Of a stretch of 64,000 bases of DNA, positions 34,228-43,955 are shown piece by piece. The position numbers and the translations under genes were made by a program. The stretch lies in contig JADZEQ010000009.1 in the NCBI GenBank assembly GCA_020850455.1, positions 62,001 through 126,000 on the forward strand, in the 5' to 3' direction. This DNA comes from Sphingomonadaceae bacterium. Lineage in GTDB: Bacteria > Pseudomonadota > Alphaproteobacteria > Sphingomonadales > Sphingomonadaceae. Position 1 is the first letter of the stretch. Each line of letters begins with the position of its first letter. The notes beneath the pieces are model-generated. The model worked only from the letters and a program-made list of their open reading frames with translations. It did not search any database and was not told where the DNA came from.

Positions 34228-35222
34228 TGCAGCAACGCAATTTGGGTGACGGCCTTGTCGTCAGTGCGATTGGTATCGGCTGCATGCCGATGGTGGCCGA
34301 CGGCAATATCACTTACGGCGCGCGCGCTGACGAAGGCGAAGCGATTGCGACCATCCACCGCGCCATCGACATGGGGATCAATTTCTTTGACACCGCCGAA
34401 ATCTATGGCCCCTTTACCAACGAAACATTGCTGGGGCGCGCGATCAAGGGCAAGCGCGACGGCCTCATCATCGCGACCAAATTTGGCATGCGCTTTGATG
34501 GCGATAACATCATCGGCATCGATGGCGGGCGCGCCAATGCCCGCCGTGCCGTCGAAGGGTCGCTCCAACGGCTCGGCATCGATTGCATCGACCTATTTTA
34601 CCAGCACCGCCCTGACCCCAATACGCCGATAGAGGAAACCATCGGCGCGCTCGCCGAATTGGTGCAAGAAGGAAAGATCAAGCATATCGGCCTCAGCGAA
34701 GCCGCGCCTGCCCGGCTGCGCGCCGCCGCCGCCGTCCACCCCATAGCCGCGCTGCAAAGCGAATATTCGCTGTGGGAGCGCGATGTGGAGGGGGATATTT
34801 TGCCGACCTGCCGCGAATTGGGCATCGGCTTTGTGCCTTATTCCCCCTTGGGGCGCGGCTTTCTGACCGGCGATTTTGCCAGTCTGGGCGATTTGCCAGC
34901 CGACGACTGGCGGCGACGCGACCCGCGCTGGTCGGAGGACAATTTTGCCGCCAATCTGGCTAGCATCGCCAGCGTCAGGGCGGTTGCCGCTGCGCATGGT
35001 GTCAGCCCGGCGCAGGTGGCGTTGGCATGGCTCCTCGCCCAAGGGGATGACATCGTCCCCATTCCCGGCAGCAAGCGGCGCATGACGATGGAGGATAGCG
35101 CAGCGGCCGCATCGCTAAAATTGTCCGCCGACGATCTGGCGGCGCTGGACGCGGCGCTGCCTGTCGGTAGTGCGCATGGCCCGCGCTATGGCGAAGCGGG
35201 AATGCGGATGGTCCGCCTATAG
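34227..35222 (+). CDS. aldo/keto reductase
   Basis: 331 residues, TIM barrel, NADPH-dependent. Catalytic tetrad parts visible: GINFFDTAEIYG (Asp and Tyr), IIATKFGM (Lys) and LFYQHRPDPN (His). Similar to the yakc/ AKR11-13 type general aldehyde reductases. ATG 34227 shares one base with the symporter stop (TGATG) and has GAGGGAGAGG in front. Last 6 bases overlap the convergent nnrU gene. Physiological substrate unknown. Confidence 0.92.
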   Translation: MQQRNLGDGLVVSAIGIGCMPMVADGNITYGARADEGEAIATIHRAIDMGINFFDTAEIYGPFTNETLLGRAIKGKRDGLIIATKFGMRFDGDNIIGIDGGRANARRAVEGSLQRLGIDCIDLFYQHRPDPNTPIEETIGALAELVQEGKIKHIGLSEAAPARLRAAAAVHPIAALQSEYSLWERDVEGDILPTCRELGIGFVPYSPLGRGFLTGDFASLGDLPADDWRRRDPRWSEDNFAANLASIASVRAVAAAHGVSPAQVALAWLLAQGDDIVPIPGSKRRMTMEDSAAAASLKLSADDLAALDAALPVGSAHGPRYGEAGMRMVRL

Positions 35223-35918
35223 CCAGAGGAAGATGCCGGCAGGCATCCGTCCGCCCATGGGGATGTGCGCCCAGCACATCACCAACCAGAATGCGGTGCC
35301 GCCGACCAAGGCAAAAAGCGATGGGACCGCCGCGCCCCATGGTAGCCGCCCGCTGAGCAATGCGGCGAATGGGACGGTGCTGGTGCGTGATTGCCAATCG
35401 CGCCAACCGCTGCCCATCAATTGCAGCTTTTTTCTGTCCTGCGCCCATGCGCCGCCGAGCGCGAGGAGCAGGATCGCGGCGGTCAAGACGTGGTTTTCCC
35501 GTGTCGGCCACAAGGCCATGTGGACCAAGGCCCAGAGCGCAAAACCCCAGAGCATCGGGTGGCGGGTGATGGCATATACACCACGCGGTTGCTGCGCGGC
35601 GGCGGCCGCAGCCCCCGGTGCAGGGAGCGCCGGGTTGCCGCGCAAGGAACCGATTAGCAGCACGCTCGCCAGCCACATGATGGCGCTGGCAATACTCCAG
35701 CCAACCGGGCCGGACACATAGGCGGGCGGCGATGCGGGAATGCGCAGCCATGCCCAGATGATCGCGCCCAGCATCACAAAGGCAATCAGCGAATAGAGGC
35801 CCAGAAATGCCTTTTCGCCCATCGCGCGTACCATGGGCGCACGCAGCGGATGCGACAGGATGAAATGGCTGCCAACAAAGGCAAGGCAAGCGGCCATTAG
35901 CATGGACATGGCGGACAT
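35217..35918 (-). CDS. nnrU: NnrU family membrane protein
   Basis: 233 residues with six or so membrane helices. Family blocks: FVGSHFILSHPLRAPMV at the N-terminus, and VYAITRHPMLWGFALWALVH, the phospholipid-methyltransferase-like signature shared with isoprenylcysteine methyltransferase relatives. NnrU is linked to nitrite/NO reductase gene sets in some bacteria, but no denitrification gene is in this window, so function is open. Confidence 0.87.
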   Translation of the reverse strand: MSAMSMLMAACLAFVGSHFILSHPLRAPMVRAMGEKAFLGLYSLIAFVMLGAIIWAWLRIPASPPAYVSGPVGWSIASAIMWLASVLLIGSLRGNPALPAPGAAAAAAQQPRGVYAITRHPMLWGFALWALVHMALWPTRENHVLTAAILLLALGGAWAQDRKKLQLMGSGWRDWQSRTSTVPFAALLSGRLPWGAAVPSLFALVGGTAFWLVMCWAHIPMGGRMPAGIFLWL

Positions 35919-35967
35919 AAAGGTGCGACCTCCCCTCCCCCGCTGCAGCCCGACCTTTGCCTAGCTG

Positions 35968-37296
35968 CTAACGGGGGTCATATGCGTTGGGTAAATTCCC
36001 CTCCCTCGGCTCCATATAGCGGCGCAGCAATTCGGTCTGCCGCGACACCAAAGATTGCGCAACCCCGTCGATCCACACCATGGCCGGCGCGCTCGTCACC
36101 TCCAATGGGTCACCATCCCAAATCACCACATCGCCGACCCGACCCGGGCGCAAGGTGCCGACAACATCATCGACCCCCGCTGCCGCTGCCGGGCCAGAAG
36201 TGATTGTAGCAAACGCCTGATCCCAGTCGAGCCCTGTTGCCCCCGCGACATGGCGTAGCGCGACCAGATTGCCCGCATATTGGCGCGCATAGGCCAGACG
36301 ATGGGTTTCATTGTCATCGACCAGACCAATACCAACGGTGACGCCTGCCGCCCGCATCCGCCCGATATTGCTTTGCGTCGCGGCCAATTGTTCAAAATTA
36401 GCAGGCAGGTCGGTCAGCGCAGATGCGATGACCGGCAGATGTGCGGCCGCAATTTCCCCCGCAACCATCCAGCCTTCCTGTGCGCCGACCAGTGTCGCCT
36501 TTATGCGCGGATAATCGCGCAGCAGGTTGATGACCGCCAAAATGTCGGACGCACGGCTGACCTTGATGAACAGGCGGTCGCGCCCATCGAGCACCCGGCC
36601 AAGCGCCGCCGCATCCGCGCGGTTCAGCAAGGCATCGCGGCTGCGCCCGTCATAGGCCGCCGGGTTGCGCGCAAATTCGGCCGCTTCGGCCAGCAGGGTG
36701 CGAAAGGTCAATATTGCCGCCGCGCGTGTGCCGCCCGCGCGCTCCGCCCCGGTTTCACCGAGTTCGGCATATTGGAACAAGCCTGCCCGCGTCACCATAT
36801 TATGGTCGCTGCCCAGATCGACCAGCGCACCACGCCCATCGAACAGCCCTGCCGAGGCACCCGGGAACACCAGTGCGCGGGTGACCCCGTTCATCCGGTT
36901 GACGCCAACCGGCACCCCCAAGGGGTTGAGCGCAGGGGCAATATCAATCGCCGGACCATAGATGGATTCGCTGGCATCCGCATCATTCGACCCATCGACC
37001 GCATCGATTTCGATCAGGCCAACCCGGCTGAACCCGCCAACGATGCCCGGCGTGACATAACGCCCCGCCGCATCGACGGCCTCCATGCCCTGTGGCACCG
37101 TGACATTGGCACCCGCTGCAACGATCCGCCCTGCACGGATAACGACCGTCCCTTGCGCAATCGGCGCGCTGCCATCGCCGATCACCAGCGTGGCATTGGT
37201 AATCGCAACATCCTGCGCAGCGGCGGGCAAGGCACCGATGGCTGCCCCAGCAAGCAAGGCGAGCGCGGCGGCACGGGCAAAAAGACGGCCGCTCAT
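35968..37296 (-). CDS. exported amidohydrolase-family protein lacking the metal-binding HxH
   Basis: 442 residues. N-terminal signal peptide (ARAAALALLAGAAIGALPAA, cleavage about residue 27). The N-terminal composite beta domain (NATLVIGDGSAPIAQGTVVI) and C-terminal VGTLRPGRVGDVVIWDGDPL are typical for amidohydrolases, but where family members have TPGxxDxHxH this protein reads TPGIVGGFSRVG, so the first two metal ligands are absent. It is probably catalytically altered or a non-catalytic partner of the lipoprotein amidohydrolase just upstream, whose stop overlaps this start (ATGA). Confidence 0.87.
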   Translation of the reverse strand: MSGRLFARAAALALLAGAAIGALPAAAQDVAITNATLVIGDGSAPIAQGTVVIRAGRIVAAGANVTVPQGMEAVDAAGRYVTPGIVGGFSRVGLIEIDAVDGSNDADASESIYGPAIDIAPALNPLGVPVGVNRMNGVTRALVFPGASAGLFDGRGALVDLGSDHNMVTRAGLFQYAELGETGAERAGGTRAAAILTFRTLLAEAAEFARNPAAYDGRSRDALLNRADAAALGRVLDGRDRLFIKVSRASDILAVINLLRDYPRIKATLVGAQEGWMVAGEIAAAHLPVIASALTDLPANFEQLAATQSNIGRMRAAGVTVGIGLVDDNETHRLAYARQYAGNLVALRHVAGATGLDWDQAFATITSGPAAAAGVDDVVGTLRPGRVGDVVIWDGDPLEVTSAPAMVWIDGVAQSLVSRQTELLRRYMEPREGNLPNAYDPR

Positions 37297-38714
37297 TTCG
37301 TGTCTCCTTCACCCGGTTGGCCCAGTTCAAAATCGCTCACCGGGCGCATCGCTGGGTCATACATGTCGTACATCACCGCCCCGTCGATCCACACACGCTC
37401 GGGGCGCGTATAAACGCTGAACGGATTGCCGTTCCACATCACGACATCGGCCATTTTGCCCGGTTTCAGGCTGCCCGTGCGTTCGCCAATCCCCAGCGCA
37501 TTGGCCGGATTGATCGTCAGCCAGCGCATCGCCGCTTCGTCGGTGATGTTAATCCCCGCACGGCGACCGGCGGCCAGCGCCTTGGCCGCTTCCTGATTGA
37601 GCCGCTGAATCTGGTTTTCATCGTCGCTGTGGACGATGGCGCAACCGCCCGCCCGTTCGACGAGCGCGATATTTTCGGGGATGGAATCATAGGCCTCAAG
37701 CTTGAAACCCCACCAGTCGGCCCACATGGCAACGCAGACATGATTGTCCGCCAAAATATCAGCAATTTTATATGCTTCGACCGCATGGTGAAAGGCAGAG
37801 ACGCGATAGCCAAATTCACGCGCCATATCCAAAACCTGCACCATTTCATCGGCGCGATAGCAATGGTTCTGCACCAATATATTGCCACGCAGGACGTCGG
37901 CCAATGTTTCCATGCCGATATCACGCGCAACCCGTTCACCCGCATCGACCCGGCGACGATATTCGGCTGCGCGCGCCCAAGTTTGCCGATTGACCGCAAA
38001 ATTGCCCATGCGGGTCGATGGCATCCGCCCCCGGCTGCCATACACACGCTTGGGATTTTCGCCGCATGCCATTTTCAGGCCATAGGGTGCGCCGGGGAAT
38101 TTCATCCCCTGCACCGTGCGCGCCGGCACATTTTTGAGGACGACACTGCGCCCGCCCATCAAATTGGCCGAACCGGGCAATATTTGCAGGCTAGTAACCC
38201 CACCATTGACCAAGGCCCGGCCGAATCCGGGGTCTTGTGGCCAGACGCTATGTTCGACCCAGACTTCGGGTGTTGTCGGACTGGTGGCTTCATTGCCATC
38301 GCTGGTCGATGCAATCGCAGGCGACGGATAGGCACCCAAATGGCTATGAATATCGATAATGCCGGGCGTCACATAACGGCCACGCGCGTCGATGCGCGTA
38401 TAGCCCGCCGGGATCGCCAGGTCGGCACCACCCACCGCCTCCACCCGTCCATCGCGCAGCAGCACGGTGCCATTGTCGATCCGCGCACCTTCCCCGTCGA
38501 GGATCGTCCCGCCGACAATCGCGGTCGGTTGGCTGGGATATGCACGATAGGTGGAGGGGAAAGGGTTGGGGTTGACCGGATCCGAAGCTGGTGTGGCGCT
38601 CGCCGCATTGTTGTTGCTGGCACTGGCAGGCGGCGCGTTAGTTCCACCGCCCATGGCGCATCCGCTGAGCAGGCTGATCGCTGCACCCAGCAGCAATGCG
38701 TTGCGAAACCTCAT
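37293..38714 (-). CDS. amidohydrolase, lipoprotein
   Basis: 473 residues. Signal peptide with lipobox LLSGC (lipidated Cys about 19), followed by a Ser/Ala/Asn-rich linker, then the amidohydrolase barrel with TPGIIDIHSHLGAY (metal site HSH), further histidines in NHCYR and AFHHAVEA, and VHSDDEN. C-terminal GSLKPGKMADVVMWNGNP. Similar to imidazolonepropionase- and prolidase-like exported hydrolases. It would cut amide bonds of peptides or cyclic amides in the periplasm. In one operon with its HxH-less sibling and close to a peptide transporter, so peptide scavenging is a fair guess. Confidence 0.9.
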   Translation of the reverse strand: MRFRNALLLGAAISLLSGCAMGGGTNAPPASASNNNAASATPASDPVNPNPFPSTYRAYPSQPTAIVGGTILDGEGARIDNGTVLLRDGRVEAVGGADLAIPAGYTRIDARGRYVTPGIIDIHSHLGAYPSPAIASTSDGNEATSPTTPEVWVEHSVWPQDPGFGRALVNGGVTSLQILPGSANLMGGRSVVLKNVPARTVQGMKFPGAPYGLKMACGENPKRVYGSRGRMPSTRMGNFAVNRQTWARAAEYRRRVDAGERVARDIGMETLADVLRGNILVQNHCYRADEMVQVLDMAREFGYRVSAFHHAVEAYKIADILADNHVCVAMWADWWGFKLEAYDSIPENIALVERAGGCAIVHSDDENQIQRLNQEAAKALAAGRRAGINITDEAAMRWLTINPANALGIGERTGSLKPGKMADVVMWNGNPFSVYTRPERVWIDGAVMYDMYDPAMRPVSDFELGQPGEGDTK

Positions 38715-38772
38715 CCCAATTTCTCCCTAGCATCAGCGATCCGGGCAGTGCGGGGGCGCTGCCCATCCAGCG

Positions 38773-40800
38773 TCATTTCACCCCATGCATCAGATATTTG
38801 AGCGGCCATGCCAACAGCAGCAACAATGCGCCCAAGGCGATCGAAATCATGCCGATCGTATTGAACACCCCGACATAGGTGTTGAGGCTGACCTGCAAAT
38901 TGGTCACCTGCCCGCCAACCGTTTCGACGCTGGCGAACTGCGCGATCACCCCGGCGACATATTGTGCCGTCGCAATCGACAGGAACCAGACCCCCATCAT
39001 CAACCCGACGATACGCGCGATTGACAATTTGGTGATCATCGACAGGCCAACCGGCGAAATGCACAATTCGGCAATCGAATGGATGAGGTAGAGGCCCGCC
39101 AACCAGACCAAACCGACCTGCGCGCTAGGCCCGGCAAATTGTGCGCCCCAGACAAGGAATAGAAAGCCCGCGCCAACCCCCATCAGTGCCAGACCAAATT
39201 TCACCGGGATCGGCGGCTCCAAACCGCGCGCGGCAAGTTTGTTCCACATCACGCTGAAAATCGGGGCCAAAATAACGATGAACAGCGCGTTGAATATCTG
39301 TGTCTGCCCAGCAGGCATGACATAGACCGGCGCACTGCCAAAGCCCTGCACACGCGCATAATGCATGCCGAGCATGGCAATGGCAAAGACTATGCCCCAG
39401 GCAATCCCCATCGTCCGCTTGACCGACGCATCCTCCCCATTGGAGAAAAACCGCCACGCCCCATAGATTGCGCCGCCGAAAACCGCCCCGAAAAACAGGT
39501 AATAGCTGATTGGGGCGGAACGGAACATCGCAAATAACGGCCCTGTCCAGCCAATTTCCAGCACCGTATTGCGCTCCGCGAACAGGGTGAGCGAAGACCC
39601 GGCCTGTTCGAACAATGTCCAAAAGACGACATTGAAAACAATGAGCACCATCGCAGCGAGCATCATCTGAAACTCGGTCTTGTTGCCAGCGACCCAAGCC
39701 CAGATCAGGATGCCGGGGATAGCCAGAATGAAGGTGCCGAACATCAATTTACCCATGATCGGCAGGCTGGCCAGATAGCCGCCAAGCCCTTCCGCCGCCG
39801 GTGGCGGGACATAGGACATGAGATTGGCAAAGAGGAAATAGACCAAAGGCACTGCCAACAGCGCCGCGCCATAAATCAGCCAGTCCTTGCCGGCATCCGC
39901 GCCAGCGGGCCGTTCGCCATAGCCAGCAAGGCGTCCGCCATCGAATTGGAAGAGCAGCCAAGAACAGGTCATGCCAATAGCGGCAAGGCCAAAACCTGCC
40001 CACCAGCCGACCGCAACCGCCAAAATCGGACAGAAAAATTGCGAAAAGAGCGAGCCGAGGTTGATGCCCATGTAAAACATGGTGAAGCCAGCGTCGCGCC
40101 GTCTGTCCCCGTCGGCATAGAGCGTACCGACAATCGTCGAAATATTGGGTTTGAAGAAACCATTGCCGACAGTGACCAACCCCAAACCGATCAGCAAAAT
40201 GGTAACGAACAAGGGGGAACGAACCGCATCGGACTGGAAACCGCCTTCGGCAATCCGCCGCACCTCCGCCCCATTGGCGCCGAGCAGCGAAACACTCTTA
40301 TCCTCATTACCACGGATGACGAGCGACTGGCCATTCATCACCAGCGTGCGGACATCTTCGCCCGCCGCATCCTTGCTGATCGTCACATCATATCGCTGCG
40401 CGTCGATCGTCGCATAGGGGCGCGCGCTGTCGCCCCCGAAACATAGGGTGAAATAGCCAAGCGCCATCAAAATCGCGCCGAATTTCACCGACCTTTTACT
40501 GCCCAGATAACGGTCAGCGATCAGCCCGCCGATCAGCGGCGTCAGATAAACGAGCGCCGTGAAACCGCCATAGACCCCAGCGGTCGTCGTGTCGGAGAAT
40601 AGGAAATGTTGCGCCAGATAGAGCGTCAATATGGCACGCATGCCGTAATAGCCGAACCGTTCCCACATTTCGGTGGTAAACAGGCGCTTCAACTGACGCG
40701 GGTGGCCAAACCAGCCGCTATCGCCGGTCCCGGCATGCGTGAAATCCGCAGGCGGCGCGCCCGGTTCCAGTGACGCGTTGGTATCAACAGGCTCTGTCAT
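38773..40800 (-). CDS. POT/PTR family peptide:H+ symporter
   Basis: 675 residues, a larger member with about 14 membrane helices and an inserted periplasmic or cytoplasmic segment at 130-190. Family marks: FGYYGMRAILTLYLAQHF near residue 50, GGLIADRYLGSKR, FYMGINLGSLFSQFFCP and the FTEMWERF-like start of the domain. It imports di- and tripeptides with protons. ATG 40800 has GGGGA 8 bases upstream; ATG 40818 is an alternative. Lies 58 bases upstream of the amidohydrolase pair on the same strand, supporting a peptide-use unit. Confidence 0.92.
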   Translation of the reverse strand: MTEPVDTNASLEPGAPPADFTHAGTGDSGWFGHPRQLKRLFTTEMWERFGYYGMRAILTLYLAQHFLFSDTTTAGVYGGFTALVYLTPLIGGLIADRYLGSKRSVKFGAILMALGYFTLCFGGDSARPYATIDAQRYDVTISKDAAGEDVRTLVMNGQSLVIRGNEDKSVSLLGANGAEVRRIAEGGFQSDAVRSPLFVTILLIGLGLVTVGNGFFKPNISTIVGTLYADGDRRRDAGFTMFYMGINLGSLFSQFFCPILAVAVGWWAGFGLAAIGMTCSWLLFQFDGGRLAGYGERPAGADAGKDWLIYGAALLAVPLVYFLFANLMSYVPPPAAEGLGGYLASLPIMGKLMFGTFILAIPGILIWAWVAGNKTEFQMMLAAMVLIVFNVVFWTLFEQAGSSLTLFAERNTVLEIGWTGPLFAMFRSAPISYYLFFGAVFGGAIYGAWRFFSNGEDASVKRTMGIAWGIVFAIAMLGMHYARVQGFGSAPVYVMPAGQTQIFNALFIVILAPIFSVMWNKLAARGLEPPIPVKFGLALMGVGAGFLFLVWGAQFAGPSAQVGLVWLAGLYLIHSIAELCISPVGLSMITKLSIARIVGLMMGVWFLSIATAQYVAGVIAQFASVETVGGQVTNLQVSLNTYVGVFNTIGMISIALGALLLLLAWPLKYLMHGVK

Positions 40801-40986
40801 GCTGTGCTTCCCCGGCAAATATGCAGGGGCGCATGCCGCATTTTGCAGCTATGCCAACCCCTCCCTCTAGCGCGGCAACCTAACGGCAAAATTGCGGATG
40901 GAAAGAATATAATTGCGCAAATCGACAGACGTAGCCGTTGGCATATGCGACTTGTCATCATGGCAAGAACAAGCCACATCGCCGCG

Positions 40987-41583
40987 ATGACGCAGTTCAA
41001 CGACATCACCTCACCGCTTACCCTGCTTGCCACCCGCCGTTCGGGGAAGGCGCGCGACATGATCGCCCCGGGGCCTGATAGCGCCACGATAGAAAAGATT
41101 GTCGCACTGGCGGCACGCACGCCCGACCATGGCAAGCTTGCCCCGTGGCGTTTCATCCATGTCCCGCAATCTGCACGCGACGCGCTCTCCGCCCTGCTCC
41201 GCCGCGCCTATGGTGCCGAATTTCCCAGAGCAGTCGGGCAGGATCTGTCCCCACTTGACCAGTTTGCGCGGCAAGCGCCCGAATTAATCATCCTCCTGTC
41301 CAAACCCGTCACCGACGCAAAAATTGCCCGTCACGAACAATATTTATCGGCAGGGGCAGCGGCGATGAACCTGATCCACGCCGCGCATGCACATGGCTTT
41401 GTTGCGAATTGGCTCACCGGTTGGGCGGCGGAAAATCGCGAAATAGTGGCAGCCTTTGGCGGCGGGGCCGACGATAAAATCATCGGATATTTTTTTATCG
41501 GCAGCCCCGGCAAAGCACTGGAGGAACGGCCACGTCCCCAATTTTCCGATATTTTCCAAACTTGGCCGGGCGAGGGGCTTTGA
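40987..41583 (+). CDS. nitroreductase family protein
   Basis: 198 residues from ATG 40987. FMN-binding fold: LATRRSGKARDMIAPG at the start, ARTPDHGKLAPWRFIHV, SAGAAAMNLIHAAHAHGF and GYFFIGSP near the end. It should reduce nitro, quinone or enone compounds with NAD(P)H. In-frame ATGs at 40945 and 40960 would add 9-14 residues; no strong ribosome site marks any of them. Divergent from the peptide transporter and 31 bases upstream of a GntR regulator gene. Confidence 0.85.
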   Translation: MTQFNDITSPLTLLATRRSGKARDMIAPGPDSATIEKIVALAARTPDHGKLAPWRFIHVPQSARDALSALLRRAYGAEFPRAVGQDLSPLDQFARQAPELIILLSKPVTDAKIARHEQYLSAGAAAMNLIHAAHAHGFVANWLTGWAAENREIVAAFGGGADDKIIGYFFIGSPGKALEERPRPQFSDIFQTWPGEGL

Positions 41584-41614
41584 CGAATCGCTGTATCACT
41601 GTTATAAGGCAGCG

Positions 41615-41962
41615 ATGCTCGACAATAGTAAGCCCGTTTATCAGCGCCTGCGCGACCATATTGCCGCTTCGATCCTCGATGGGCAGTATCGCGATGGCGA
41701 TATGTTGCCATCGGTTCGTGCGCTGGCCGCTGACCATGGCGCCAACCCGCTGACTGTCGCCAAGGCATATCAAAGCTTTCAGGATGAGGGGCTGGTATTG
41801 GTCAAGCGCGGGGTTGGCATGTTCGTTGCGACCGGCGCTGCGGGCCGTTTGCGCGAACGGCTGCGTAGCCAGTTTTTGCAAGAAATCTGGCCCCCTGTCG
41901 CGCAGCAGATTGAACGCCTCGGCATCGACGTCGCCGAACTGCTCGACCGCGAACGCGCCTGA
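41615..41962 (+). CDS. GntR family transcriptional regulator, YtrA subfamily
   Basis: 115 residues: N-terminal winged helix (PVYQRLRDHIAASILDGQY, LPSVRALAADHGANPLTV, GLVLVKRGVGMFV) and a short C-terminal helical dimer domain of about 40 residues, the size of YtrA-type members. ATG 41615 follows AAGGC. Such short GntR proteins usually control a neighbouring transport or stress operon; here the nitroreductase upstream or the gene's own expression are candidates. No ABC genes follow, unlike many YtrA loci. Confidence 0.87.
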   Translation: MLDNSKPVYQRLRDHIAASILDGQYRDGDMLPSVRALAADHGANPLTVAKAYQSFQDEGLVLVKRGVGMFVATGAAGRLRERLRSQFLQEIWPPVAQQIERLGIDVAELLDRERA

Positions 41963-41972
41963 ATATTCGCGT

Positions 41973-43955
41973 TTAGCGCGCGCTTTCCACCGCTTCGGCC
42001 CACCATTGGGCAATCTGCCGATCCTGCGGTGCCAATTGCGCTGCCTTGCGCAACAGGTCGAGCGCATCGGTCACATTGCCGCCATTACGCAGCAGTGCGA
42101 TGCCATAAATGGCGCTGACGCTGGCGTTGCTGGGCATCAGCGCATAAGCTTGACGCGCAGATGCCAACGCATCACCGACCCCGCCCAATTCCAGGTCACA
42201 GCGCGCCAACTGCGCGAGGAGCAACGCATCACGCCCCCCCACCCTGTCGCGCGCGGCGAGAAGTGCGTCCTTTGCCGCTTGCCAGCGCCCGTCTTCTGCC
42301 GCCATGCCCGCTGATATCCGCATCGCTGCCGTATCTTCGGGCCAATGCGCCATATATTGGCCAAGTGTAGCTGCCGCGCTCTGCCGGTCACCCATTTGCA
42401 ATTGTAGCGCAACGAGCGAGAGCATGGCACGCCGATCGAAGCGCAAATCCGCCGCGCGGCGATAAAGATTTTGCGCTCCTGCCAAATCACCGCCTTCGCG
42501 CGCGACGTCTCCTGCAATCAACACCGCCTGCGGCACACCCGGGTTCGCCGCCAAGAGCGCATCGGCAAGGCCACGCGCGCGCGCGAAATCCCGCACGCCA
42601 AGCGCGCTACGGATCGCCATAATCGCCGGAGCAACCCCCACCGACTGATCATTGGCGATGGGGTGGATGCCACCCGCCGCCCCCGTTTGCAGCAGGCTGG
42701 CACGCAGCGCCGGCTGGTCGGCATCACCCTGCCAACCGTTGGCGGCAAATGCCCGCGATAGGAGGAGGAGCGACCAGCTGTCCGCATCGCTCGCCGTTGT
42801 AATCATATCAATCGCGGCAATGGCGCCGCGCGCATTGCCGCTGGTCGCCAGCGCCAATGCATAGAGGCGACGCGCCTCCCGATTGTCGGGCTGCAACTGC
42901 AGCAGGCGTCCGGCATAATCAGCGGCAGCAACCGGGGTATCGAGCGACAATTCCACCGCACTGCGCAAGGTCAATATGGCCGGCTGGTTGGCATCATCCC
43001 CGTCGATGCGTTGGAGCAGCGCGCGCGCCAGTGCCGGTTCGCCGCCCCGCGCGGCGAGCGTCGCCTCCAGAAACAAGACGCGCGGATTATAGGCATCAAG
43101 CTCCGCCGCGCGCGAAAGCGGGTCGAGCATCGCGCTATAGCGCCCCCCCTCCCCCAAGGCCGCCGCATATTCGGCCAAAATACCCACATCATTGGGCGCA
43201 TGGTCGAGCGCGGCGCGATACCAAGCGAGCGATGCCACAGGCCCAGCGCGATAACGCACGACGTCAGCCTTTACCCACCATGCCGCGCCCGACGTGGGCG
43301 CCAGCGCGCGCGCGCGGTCGGCGGCATTGTCTGCGCCCAGCATATCCTGTTCGGCGAGGCGGTATCGGGCGTAACGCGTCCAGATGTCGCCGTCATTGGG
43401 CGCGAGCCGCAGCGCGCCGGCATAATATTGTGCAGCCGCAGCGAAATCGCGGTTTCGATAGGCGGCATCCCCCGCCAGTGCGTTGGCGAGCCCCGCCTGC
43501 GCTGCCGGGATCGGACCGTTCAATGCGTCAAGCGCACCCGTCGCATCCCCCATACCTAGCCGCGCGCGCGCGCTTTCGATGGTGAGGTTGATGGGCTGCG
43601 CCCCCAATTCGGCCGCCTTGGCCAATTGACGTTCCGCATCTGTCGACCGGCCGAGATTGTTGAGCGCGCGGGCAAGGTCGATGCGCAGCGTCGCATCGCG
43701 GGGTTGTTCGGCAATGGCATTCAAAAAATCGACCCGCGCCGAACGCGCGTCACCCGACGCCAGCGCCGCGCGCCCACGCTCTGCCGGATCGACCAAAAAG
43801 CCATGGATTGCATATGCGCCGATCAATATGAGGAGCGCAACCGTACCCCATATCGCCAGCCGGACGATGGGCGCGCGCCGGTGACCATAACGCCGCACTT
43901 GTTCGGCGCGCCGTTCGGCCTTGCGCTGTCGGCGGACGCTAGGCGCTGATACCAT
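41973..43955 (-). CDS. TPR-repeat protein, membrane-anchored (PrsK/PrsR-linked)
   Basis: 660 residues. A basic N-terminus, one membrane helix at about 32-53 (LAIWGTVALLILIGAYAIHG), then tetratricopeptide repeats nearly to the end, so most of the protein is likely periplasmic. Repeat units such as DIWTRYARYRLAEQDMLGAD and LAEYAAALGEGGRYSAMLD are visible. Overlaps the response regulator gene by 17 bases, so it belongs to the Prs operon. TPR proteins of this setting (PrsT-like) are thought to help polysaccharide secretion or PEP-CTERM protein sorting; this is by association only. Confidence 0.87.
   Translation of the reverse strand: MVSAPSVRRQRKAERRAEQVRRYGHRRAPIVRLAIWGTVALLILIGAYAIHGFLVDPAERGRAALASGDARSARVDFLNAIAEQPRDATLRIDLARALNNLGRSTDAERQLAKAAELGAQPINLTIESARARLGMGDATGALDALNGPIPAAQAGLANALAGDAAYRNRDFAAAAQYYAGALRLAPNDGDIWTRYARYRLAEQDMLGADNAADRARALAPTSGAAWWVKADVVRYRAGPVASLAWYRAALDHAPNDVGILAEYAAALGEGGRYSAMLDPLSRAAELDAYNPRVLFLEATLAARGGEPALARALLQRIDGDDANQPAILTLRSAVELSLDTPVAAADYAGRLLQLQPDNREARRLYALALATSGNARGAIAAIDMITTASDADSWSLLLLSRAFAANGWQGDADQPALRASLLQTGAAGGIHPIANDQSVGVAPAIMAIRSALGVRDFARARGLADALLAANPGVPQAVLIAGDVAREGGDLAGAQNLYRRAADLRFDRRAMLSLVALQLQMGDRQSAAATLGQYMAHWPEDTAAMRISAGMAAEDGRWQAAKDALLAARDRVGGRDALLLAQLARCDLELGGVGDALASARQAYALMPSNASVSAIYGIALLRNGGNVTDALDLLRKAAQLAPQDRQIAQWWAEAVESAR

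Noticed and set aside
36280-38801. Two long plus-strand open frames (377 and 494 codons)
   Set aside because: They are complements of the amidohydrolase genes; composition is His/Arg/Gln-rich and no motif, ribosome site or neighbour supports them.
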